Source: Misgurnus anguillicaudatus
Lineage: Eukaryota > Chordata > Actinopteri > Cypriniformes > Cobitidae
Direction of reading: 5' to 3'
DNA: 64,000 nt
NCBI RefSeq assembly: GCF_027580225.2
Contig: NW_027395276.1
Coordinates: 2,277,001 to 2,341,000, forward strand
Below are positions 11,601 to 23,600 of the stretch, piece by piece. The position numbers and the translations under genes were made by a program. The notes beneath the pieces were generated by a model. It was given only the letters and a program-made list of their open reading frames with translations. It did not search any database and had not been told where the DNA came from. The number at the start of each line of letters is the position of its first letter. Position 1 is the first letter of the stretch.

Positions 11601-14600
11601 TTTGATCAGTGCTGAGGTTGATTAACAGATTTATGCAAAAATATTAATCTGATACATTTTTACAGCCTTTAATTTAGTGGCCACTAACAACACAAAAGCG
11701 GTAATGAATTGGAACAATGTACAAGGGTTAAGGCAACCAGGTAACTTACTTTTAAACCAACATATCTTTTTTTCTGACAGTGTAGAGTTGGGCATGAATC
11801 TTCTGTAGGGTTTTCTATTGACTTACATAGTGTAAAAATATTGATTCAGGTCCTGAAAAACTAGTATGATGAATAAGACAAAGCCAACATCTTTGGTATC
11901 AAATGACTATCAGAGAGGTATAACCGCTCAATGAGACAGTGATCAAAGTACAATGCATGCCACACAACATACCAGATGCTGCGAGTGTCACACAATCAGT
12001 TTATATTAGCATAAGTCTTCATAAATCACATTTATACAAACCAACACACAACCTAATCTGATTATCGCAAGATACTGCGTTGGAAGTAAATCAGCTTTAT
12101 GACCAATGTTTTACTAACAGTCTAAATTGTGGAAGTATAGTGCTCAATCCTAGAGATTTACAGAGGTTTGGTCCTTCATGTTTACTGCCATAGTGTGCCT
12201 GAAATGTTGCATTTACTTTGAACATAAACTACAGTTATTTCCTTACCAACATATTTTATTAACTAGGTCTTTCAGGTGAATGAAAAACAACACAATTATA
12301 GCGAAGCACTACAGCGACCTTAACTGAAAACAGCTTTCACTGCCATTTCTTAAAATAAATCAGAGCTATTGTTTGGTCTCAAGATGCACACCAATAATGT
12401 CTTTTTGCAAGATATCTTTGTAAAAACTACTTAAATGTCCTATGCAGTAACTATGGCCTAGTTCGGGGTTAATCTAAACCCTGTTTGGGAAAACACGCCT
12501 TAAAGTATATCATTTTTAGAAGTCTGAAATCAGAATCTTACTTAGCATTTTTGTCTTGTTTTCCAGTATAAATATTTCAAAATTATTAAATCAAGATACT
12601 TAAGAATACTTTGTAAATTGACCCAAGCTATTTAGTCTTGTTTTCTGAAAAAAGTTATGAGTTTATGTTTAAAAACTAAGAAAAGCAAACATAAATATAG
12701 CTGCAAGCAGCAATAGCGGGGTAAAGCTGAATAAGGGCACAAAAGGAAATTAAGTTGAGTTTGGGTGAGCAGTTTAAAGAACGTAGGAAAACCTCATGAT
12801 TTCAGATGAAAGAATGCAAAAGTTATGAGCAGAAAAGCTGTATTCTTGTTCACTGAAATCTCTCCCAACCTTCTTGTATGGACAACTAGAACACTGAAGA
12901 AAAGGTGGTTGTAGTTGCAAAACTCGAGTCACAAAATGTTACAATAGTGTTAACGAGTCAAAAGAGCTCATGTCTCAACGATGTTCTGATGCAGAGATAT
13001 AGGTCTTGCTAAATGCTTGCTGGGTATTCTTATCGGTTGCAAGGGAGTGAAATGGCATACATTATTTAATATACTCCAAGCCACATGGGAAATGACACCA
13101 CCCCTGTGTCTCTAGCATGTTTTGACACCAAGAAATAGGTCTTGCTAAACGGTTGCTAGGGAACACTGTCCACCAATGATTATACTCTAAGCCATGGCAG
13201 GAACACTGCACTGCAAAAAATGATTTTCAAGAAAAAAAATTCTTAGTATTTTTGCCTTGCACTGTAAAAATAATCCGTAGAAATTACAATGTTATTGCAG
13301 CTGGGTTGCCGGTAATTTACCGTAGATTTAAATGTTATTTACTGGCAAGAGTTTGTTCAAAGTTAAATAAATTTAAAAATATTAACAAGTCTTTATCTTT
13401 ATAGAATAAAACTATACAATAACAGCCTCATGCAAAGCATTCTGGGAACCAGAAATCATCATCAACCTTTTTCTGTTTTTTGCTTCAGATTTTGTTTCCC
13501 AGAATGTTTTGCTTGATGCTGTTTTTTTAGTTTTATTCTGTAAAGACAAAGACGTGTAAATGTTTAATGTTCATTTAACTTTGCACAAAATGTTGCCAGT
13601 AAAAAACATACATTTAAATCTACGGTAAGTTACCGGCAACCCAGCTGCAATTTCTACGGATTTTTATACAGTTTGTTTTCAGTAAAATATCGAACATTTT
13701 TAAATTAAGATGCTTTTTCTTGATGTACAAAACGTCCCAAGAAAATAAGTCTAGTTTTAGACCATAAATATCAAATTTAAGTGATTTTTTGCATAAAACA
13801 ATAAAAAAAATCTAAAAAGCATTTTTTTTCTTGAATTTTTCTTGAATTTAGTGTTTAAGAAAAATGTTCAAGATTTTTTGCTTACCCCATTGGCAGATTT
13901 TTTTGCTTGTTTTATGCACAAAATCACTTAAATTTGAAATGTTTGGTCTTAAAACTAAACTTATTTTCTTGGGTTGTTTTGCTCATCAAGAAAAACCATC
14001 TTAATTTAAGAATTTTTAGATCTTTTTACTGAAAACATTTTTTTTTTTTGCAGTGTGCAAAAATTTATTTTTTACTTAGCATTTTTTTAAATCAAGATGC
14101 ATTTACTTGATGAGTAAATTGACCTAAGACAAAAATCTAGTTTTTAGACCAAAAAATATACAATTTAAGTGAAGTTGTGCTTAAAACAAGCAAAACTATC
14201 TGTCAATGGGGTGAGAAAAAAAATCTCAAGTAAGATTACCTTTTTCTTAATCACTTAATTCAAGAAAAAATGTCTTACCCCATTGGTAGATATTTTTTAT
14301 TGTTTTATTGTGGTCTACAGCTTTCTAAAACCATTTATATTTTAAAAGCAATGAGCTGTAGCTCAGTTTGGAATGGATAAAATGGCAATATCAATGTCAT
14401 GAGTTTAATTCTCCAGGTAAAGCACTGGGAATGGATGAATGCACTGTTAAGTAACTTTGGATAAAAGCAACTTCCATACTGTATTCATGACTAAAATAAA
14501 AACAATAAATGTACACAACTTGAGTTTTTTGCTGTATAGACTAGTTGCTTTTCCAAAAATACTAAGAAAATGTTTTCTTGAAAATCATTTTTTGCAGTGT

Positions 14601-17600
14601 ACGGAAAACAAGACAAAATACTAAGTAAGAAAGGTTTTTTTTTTGCAGTGAATCATCCATGATGACTCATGATTGTTTAGAGTGTGTATTACAGGTGACA
14701 TTAATAGCTTTGTTTCGGTTTGAGCCAATGTTGCTGATAGGCTGGTCGAATTTCTTGAAAAAAACGAGCAATGTTTTATTACAGTATTTCATATATTCAT
14801 TTCTGGAGAGCAATTCTGTGAATGGTTTACTTGTCTCTGAATGTGAAACAGGGATGGGAGAAAGTATCTTAACAATGGATAACCTTACACAGTTCAACAC
14901 TCATTAAAGTGCCTACAAAAAATAGGCATACTGACGTTTTTCTTGTCAAGGCTCAGCAATCGGTCCAGACAGACTCAACTGTGCACATGTTGCAATACTG
15001 TGCATACTATGCAAATGTTCTGTATGTAATATATGTGCAACAAGACACACTGCATATAAATATATATATACTGTGCTGTATATAAATTGGTGAGATAAAG
15101 GAGAAAAGTATACTTACTAGCAGGGATAAACTGTAGCCTATAGCTTTTGATCTGATAAGAGGTCATTTGGGCGAGTGGTACGCGCTGTGGTTTTAAAATG
15201 ATCTCTATTGCATGTTGGGAATACAGATGCAGGATTACAGAACACTTTGTCTCAACATTTCCTACAGTTTTTACAAAAGCTGAACAGAAAGCTATCAAGG
15301 AATATTGAATATTTCAAGCAAATTTACCAATCACAACCTTATTACTATGCAAAGCAGTCACTCTTAACTGTACATTGTGACCTGCCTGAGTATATATTAG
15401 GAGTTTATTCTGATAGATCTGACTTATTAAAATTATTTTGGAATATCTATTTGAGAACAGGTATCTTTAAAGGCCATTTCATTATGGTAATTCAAAAATG
15501 CCCCACAGCAAAATACCCTCATGTTTTAGTGGGCAAATTATCATACTGGAAACATTAAATGTTAATTAAGCAAAGTATTAAGGGATTTAAATGCCACTGA
15601 GCTGTCAAAGTTAATTATAAGTCATTCCTTGTCTTAAAACAGATTATTACACACTGCAAAAAATGACTTTCTAACTTAGTATTTTTGTCTTGTTTTCAGT
15701 AGAAATATCTAAAAGTTCTTAAATCAAGTTGTATTTTCTTGATGAGCAAAATGACCTAAGAAAATAAGTCTACTTTTTAGACCAAAAATATACAATTTAA
15801 GTGAATTTGTGCTTAAAACAAGCAAAATTATCTGCCAATGGGGTGAGAAAAAAAATCTTTAATTAAGTTTTCTTTTTTCATAATTCAAACAAAATTTTCT
15901 TACCCCATTGGCAGATATTTTTGCTTGTTTTAAGCACAAATTCACTTAAATTGTATATTTTTGGTCTTAAAACTACACTTATTTCCTTAGGTAATTTTGC
16001 TCATTAAGAATATACATCTTGATTTAAGGATTTTTAGATATTTCTACTGAAAACATGACAAAAATACACTGCAAAAAATGATTTTCAAAAAAAAAAAATC
16101 TTAGTATTTTTGTCTTGTTTTCAGTAAAAATATCTAAAAATTCTTAAATTTAGATACTTTTTCTTGATGAGCAAAACGACATAAGAAACTAAGTCTAGTT
16201 TCTAGACCAAAAATTTCAAATTTACGTGATTTTGTGCATAAAACAAGCGAAAAATCTGCTAATGGGGTAAGCAATTTTTTCTTGAATTTTTCTTGAATTT
16301 AGTGTTTAAGAAATATGTTCAAGATTTTTTTGCTTACCCCATTGGCACATTTTCTTTGCTTGTTCTATGCACTAATTTACTTAAAGTTTATAGTTTTTGT
16401 CTAAAAACTAGACTTATTTTCTTGGGTCGTTTTGCTTATCAAGATAAAGCATCTTAATTTAAGAATTTTTAGATATTTTTATTGAAAACAAGACCTTTTT
16501 TTTCTTGAAAATCATTTTTTGCAGTGTAGTAAGTTAGAAAGTCATTTTTTGCAGTGTATCACCAAAAAGCCCTTTCAGTGTGATTAGGACCTGAAGCTAA
16601 GAGTTGGTATATCTGCTATACATAATCCCTTATTAAGGATGGATTTACATTGAAGATCCTGGTGCCCAATTCTAATTAGTTGCTTTTATCTGATCTTTTT
16701 GCCGACCTGTTTACATCATCTTTTAAAAGCGACTCGTGTATGATATCAGTAATTACACTAAACATTTGACGAAACAATTTAAGGTGGACATACTGACCCG
16801 GTGTCATGAGCAATTCGGTCCCCCCGGGCAATTCGGTCTCCCCTAGGACCCCGCGTGATTCCATTGACTGAAAAAACTCCTCATAGTTTTCTTAGCGCCT
16901 TATTACAATTCCTACAAAATCGCGTTATGATTTATGTAGTTAACGTTGTTAAACTTACAATTGATGTCTTTTAAATGATATGTTTCATATAGTAGTATAG
17001 TAGTATAAATGAGGCTATAGGTGGGAGATCTACACATTGCTTGTGTCATTTTATTATTTAGATTATTATACTGTACCATTTCCACTTTTGACTGTCTACT
17101 TATACAATTACTTACTCATTAATTACTTATACAAAACATGATTACTACATAGTTTAATCACACATTTAAATTATAATTATAAGCCATGATTACTACACTT
17201 TTACTATTAAAAAATATATTCCGTAAGGTATGTTAATAATTTACAAAAAATAAAAGTATTGTTTTTGTAAAGCAGATGATGACACAAAAGTACTGACGTG
17301 TCTGCAACATGAATATTAGTTTATTATATATTTTTTTTAGTTAACTTTTATTTTTTTCAAATTTTATGCTTCTATTTTGTACAACATAATTAACTTACTA
17401 GCCGCGTATGCAGACGAGATATTGCAATGACAAATTTTTGAGCAGGCATTAGTGCTAGATACCAATCGGGGTCCTAGGGGAGACCGAATTGCTCGGGGGG
17501 ACTGAATTGCTCACGACACCGGAACAGCTTAAACCACAGAGGAAGTAAAATGTTGCGATATGCAATTGATGATTATAAAGCTTTATTTCTGTAACAAGAC

Positions 17601-20600
17601 ATAAAATGTCAACATTACTCCAATAAGTGGACCCTTCATCCTCCACTGCGCTGCTAAGAAGAGTCATGTGATCGCGTGTGGTGTCTTCCTGAGTTGACGT
17701 CATTTGCCAGCGTCGCAGTTTCAATGACGCATGACACGTCTTGACATGGGAAGATCAGATTTGTCAGCTTACATTGAGTATGCAAATGCATATCAGATTT
17801 ATTTCCACATATAAATGAGGCCTGAAACCGATCGGAGAATATCGGAATCTATGTGTTTTTTCCTGCTTACACATCCTTGGGTTATATCCGATCTGTGCCG
17901 CATGAGGGAATTGAGTCACTTCAAACAGGCAGTGTAAAAGCGGCCTTAATTTATCACAAACCTTTATTTCCTTCTCAATGGAATGAGTGCCGAGAGCGTT
18001 CTGTTAATAGCATTATGTCATATTTTGACAGATCTGGCATTTAGGGGCTTTTGCATCTAAGTTCTGCAATTATTCCAGTTTATTTTTTACACTCGAAATG
18101 CAACCGAGTGTTCTGTTATATACTGCAAACTTTAGCAAATGTGGTGGATCTTCTGAGTGTGGACAATCTGCACAGAACGCATGCATGATTAGTATGCTAT
18201 TCCAAACACAGCCATAGACTCATGTGTGCTTTAGAGACAGAAGCGTGAAGGCATCATTTATAGGACCCATCAGATCTCAGTTTGAGTGTGTCTGGATCTT
18301 TTTCTGGGCTTTGACAACAGAACCAACGCAATCTCTGTGATCATTGAAGCTGTGTCAAACTCACCACCTGCTCTTTGTTGGGTTCTGCACCCACAGGAAA
18401 GAAACATCACAACTGAAATCTCTTTAAATCTCTATGCTTTCTTCTAAACGACAAAGAGATCAAATAGGATACTTTTGTTTAGGTCCCCTAAGTGATCTCA
18501 CATCGTCATAAACTGAGCTTAGACTTGATCAAGATGCCAAAGTCTACAACAAAGACCTCAGTGTTAAAATTTCTTTGAGATCTACAAAGACCAAGTGTTT
18601 TGGGCCAGAGGCGTCATGCCCATTCGCACTGAGAGGGGACGTGCCCCATCAGTGGATTTTACATGCAACCTTAAAATCAATGAAGCATCTTGTCATCTGT
18701 TACTTTGTTTTATAGGCAACATATGAGCAGTTCTTCACTTCACTCTGAAATGTTTGCTGTTTTAGTCACGTGCTTCAATGAATTATTAAGGAATTATACA
18801 AATCCAGATGCAACAGAACAGCGCTGGTGACATCATTGTGCGCGGCCGTGGACACGTTTCTGCTGGTGCTGCATTTTATTATCTGATCAAATTAAAAACA
18901 CCATCACAAACACTCGCAACACTTTTTAAATGCAGCACCTACCGCAACGTTTACCCTACTTGAGTACAAAGATGAAGGTTCAAACTCCATTTTTTATGTT
19001 TATATCTGGATTCACCCCTAGGGGGGGTGTGCAATCACATGTTCATGGGCTCTGAGACTTTGGTCAAATACGATGGAAAATGCATTCCTCTAATAACTTT
19101 ATTTAAAGTCGCCATGAAACGGAAGTAGTGATTGTGTCATTTGTCCCCGTGGTGACATATATACATGAGTGAAACTTTTTCAAAATGGAAAACAGGTCCA
19201 TCGAGAATTGACTGGATCGTTTGAAGTTGCTGCCATCGTTTCCCAGACTCCGCCCACCTGCCATACCATATGACCAGAAATAAAGAGAGATCGTTTCGAG
19301 GAGGGGAGGACATTTGCGTTTTTTAAAAAATAATGAAGCTCACAGATAAGGCATTTGTAAAAATACCACAATATTCAAAAACAAATTACAGTTTCTCATT
19401 TTAATTGCCTTTCAACGTTAACCTCAACCAAGCTTTGGTTTGGCTTGCATTTTAGATTTCTTTTAGATATTTGGGGTTAGGAAGAACCAATAAATATAAT
19501 AACCAAATATTTGTCTTTGAAGATGAAGCAGTGTAATTGTCCACGTTTGGGTACAACAGGTTCCAGTTACACAGAATTAAGTATTATGGTGCAAACAACA
19601 AAACATGTGATGTCCACATATGTGGACACATCAGGTTTTGAAAGTTAAATATGTTTATATAGACCCTTTTACAGTTGGTAAACATTGTGACGTATTTGTG
19701 TGGGCGGGGCTTAGCTGGAGGCAAAAAGAGCCGCGGAGGCAATGTTGACAAGCTTAAGATAGCACGTTTTAGGAGGGATTTATTAAACATGGATGCAGAA
19801 GCAGTTTTGGAAGTGTCCGAATATGTACAGTCACTGATTCAGCTATTTTTGTAAATTAACTCTTGCGATTTTAACCAGGTTTTAGATATTTCCTAGACAA
19901 CATATGAATTACTTTCAGGTGGTTTGGGTAATTTTGTCTAGGCTTACTGTCTTATGTAACCTATCGCTGGGCTAACTATGATTAGCAATGTGGATTATTT
20001 TAAGAGACCATTCAAAGGATGGCACACACATCTATCGCTGTATGTTTGTTTAACATTTAAGTTAAACAATAGCGCGATTGGCGACTTTTCACCTATAAAA
20101 CAGAAACTTGCTGATTTGTACTAGATAAAACCAACACACCAGTACATATGCATAGATTATTTTACCTGATATGAAGCGTGCACTGCAAACACGAGCATTA
20201 TTTATGATTGTGTCCGTCTAGTCTGTACGCCGTTTGCATTCAACCACAATTGTCTTCTTGATTTCTGTGAAGGAATGTCTGCCGGGATCCGGTAAAACTT
20301 TATTTTTGAACCTAAAGTGCTGTTCCTTCTAATCTGGCAGCCAATAACACAACAAGATGACATTTTAAAGTCAAAAACTCAAACTTTTAGCGCGCCGGCT
20401 ATGAGTTCCTACTTATTTTTTGCCTCCAGCTAGAGCGTTGACGTCACAGTGACGTGGGCGATTAAGGGGTCTATAGGCATTAGGGCTGTCAAAAGATTAA
20501 TCACGATTAATCAAATAAAAAAAGTTTGTGTTTGCATAAATATATAAATAACAACATGTATAAATTGAAGATTTATTATATAAAATATATAAAAATCTAA

Positions 20601-23600
20601 ATAATTTAAAAAATATATACACATGTAAATGTGTCTTAAATACCGAGCCCCTCAGATGACATTGGAGTAAAAAAAATCAAAAGTTTAGTTTCATGTGCTC
20701 ATCATGTGAAACTTTCATGTGCTCACGCGAAACCTTCATGTGCAGAACTTTTTTTAAAAGTTTAGTTTCGTGCACGCACGTGAAAGCAAAAGTTTCACAT
20801 GCGCACGCAAAAGTTTCACGTGAGCACGCGATAGTTTCACGTGCACACACGAAACTAAGGCTATGTCCAGACGAAGCCGGTGCATTCCCTATCCGATCAT
20901 TTTTTTCCTTGCTCTAAAAAAATAATCCGTAAACACGAAACCACTGAAACCGACAGAAAGCGGTGTAGTATATATGCCGGACCAGTATGGGGTGCTGTAA
21001 TTCTGCCACAGATATACACTATACACGAGGAGGAAGAAGACTTTGAGCATGCGCATAACCAACGTATGGTGTTGTCCATTATCGCTTGTTGGTCACCACA
21101 ATTGCATAAAAGCAATAGATTTTGCTGTAATAAAGCTAGTAGGCTTTAGTAGCTTCTGTAGCATGAACACAATCACGTAGTCCGCCGTTATTGTTGTTGC
21201 TGTTACGTGTGACGCTTCCGACACGTGATGTGATGACGTTTTCGCTTCACAAAATATACGGATTGGCTGTACAGACGAAACCGCAAGGGTGTCGGTCTCA
21301 GATTTATCAACTTTAGGACCCGGTTTCAAAAAATGGCGGATTCAGTCTCCCAAAACGCCGGATCCGTGTGGATGAAACGCCAATACGATAACAAATTTAT
21401 ACGTAGTCAGTAATACGCGTCTCTGTGTGGACAGCCCCTAAACTCTATAGTGATGATAAAGCATAACTGAAAACTCCATGAGCTATCACTCTCAATTGCG
21501 CTGGGTAATTTTAACCCAATGCTTGTTAAATATTGGACAGAACACGTATCAGGGGCAATAAATAAACCTATGCTGGGTTGTTTCAACCCATGGGCGGGTT
21601 AACAACAATCCAGCATATGTTTATTTATTAACCCAACATGTGTTCTGTCCAAAATGTACCCAGCATTGGGTTAAAAATAACCAAGCAGAATTTAGAGTAT
21701 ATAAAAGAGAAACCTCAAAGCAATAAAACTTCACTCTGGGTGGTTTTGCTCTGCCTACGGGACTGACGCATTTCCGTCACCATCACGCCCTTTACCTCCA
21801 TCAAACGTTTATCAAGGCTCAATCTCCATTTATGTCTACCAGGAACCCCCCCCCCCCTCCTCTGACGCTCATATTCATATTTCATTCACATTTTAATAGA
21901 GCACATTGAGTTCACACTGGGGCCGGTAAAGTAAGCCGTTTAATGCAACACACCTTACTGGATAAAACCTGTGGTATATGTTTAAACCTAAAATGTGACC
22001 ACAAAACCAGTCATAAAGGTAAATGTTTTTAAACTAAGATTTATACATCATCTGACAGCTAAATAAATTAGTCACCAGTGGGCATATAAAGATGGCAGTG
22101 GCTATGTGTTACCATACGGTGTTTCTATTTATGCCAACCTTGTCTATATGACGACAAACACAATACATGCAGTTAGATCAGTGCTTCTCAAATAGTGGGG
22201 CGGGACCCCCAGGGGGGGCTCGAAGCGACACCAGGGGGGGCGCGTGAGACCCCGGGGAAAATACTTTTCAGAAAGTGATTGTTTTTGCGCCGTCACTTAA
22301 AGACATTACACCCCAATCACGCTGATAAGCCGCTTGAGTTTTTTATTATTATTTATTGATTATATTTAATAAAAATGTTCAGTATCAAATAGTCAAAAAA
22401 TATTATACTTTAAATAAGGATTGATTTTTTTTATTTCAGGCAAATTGATGCATTTTAAGTCTTTTCTGTTACAGACTAAAAAACAATGTTAATAAAGTTA
22501 TTCTTTGTTGTAAGTTGATCGATATTTATTTTTCTTTAATGTTAATAAGGATACAATGTTTTGCAGATGTGTAATTTTATAGACAAATTATACTATTTAC
22601 AGTCGCGGCGGAGAGTTGGGGAGGCGCGAAATGTTTACTTCTTCCTAGGGGGGGCGTGACAGAAAATAATTGAGAAGCACTGAGTTAGATGAAGTATCAG
22701 AAATAAAAATACAAAAGCTGTCACTGAGGCGGTACCCTTTCGAAAAGTACACCTTTGTATCTATAGAGTTCCTCAAAGGTAAATATATATGTGCCAAATG
22801 TATACATCATACATATAAGGACATTTTTAAAGCTTTTGTAGATTTATTTCTGAGACTGTATAAATGCAGACGTGAAGTACCTCTTCCCACTGATGAATGT
22901 ATCGAATCAGACGAGAGAGACGCAGCAGCCTCAGCAAACTCAGGATCTTGGTGAAACGCACAATCCTTAGGGCACGAGCTGTCTTATACACCTCCGAGTC
23001 GATGCCCTTCTCCACAATCAGGAAGATATAATCCACCGGAATGGACGAGACAAAGTCTACAATAAACCAGGTCCTCAGGTACTTCACCTTGATGGTACTG
23101 GGATCCAGGATAATGTCTGAATTGTCCTCGATTATGATGCCTGTACGGAAGTTTAGCACCAGGTCCATGAGGAAGAAGGTGTCGGAGATCACGTTGAAGA
23201 TGATCCAGGGTGTGGTGGTCTCCTCTTTGAAGAAGGTGATGCCGACAGGTATAATGATCAGGTTGCCCACCATAAAGAGGAGCATTGTAAAATCCCAATA
23301 GAATCTGCAAGAAACCAAAGAGAGAGAGAGAGAAGAGAGAGAAATGTACTTTTCACATTTTTTAAAATAAAAAAAACAATAACAATGGTTTTACTACAGT
23401 TAAAAAACATGGTTACTGTGGAAAAAACCATGGTAACATCAAAATAACAATGGTTTGGATGACCATGGTTTCTAAAAACCATAGTTAAACCATGGTTAGT
23501 GTAGTACCCTACTGAAAAATCCAGCATAAGCTGGTTTTAGCTGATCTCCCAGTTTGGTTTAGCTGGTTTTGCTGGTGTAGCAAGCTGGTCTAGCTGTGTT

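Noticed and set aside
14345..14420. Possible tRNA gene
   Set aside because: Boxes A and B are degenerate, no cloverleaf could be drawn, and the 3' tail is SINE-type.
15208..15558. 116-codon frame in hcn2 intron 2
   Set aside because: No recognisable motif, AT-rich codons, no splice context or relation to neighbours.
22984..23310. 108- and 86-codon frames over hcn2 exon 2
   Set aside because: Alternative-frame shadows of the conserved exon.
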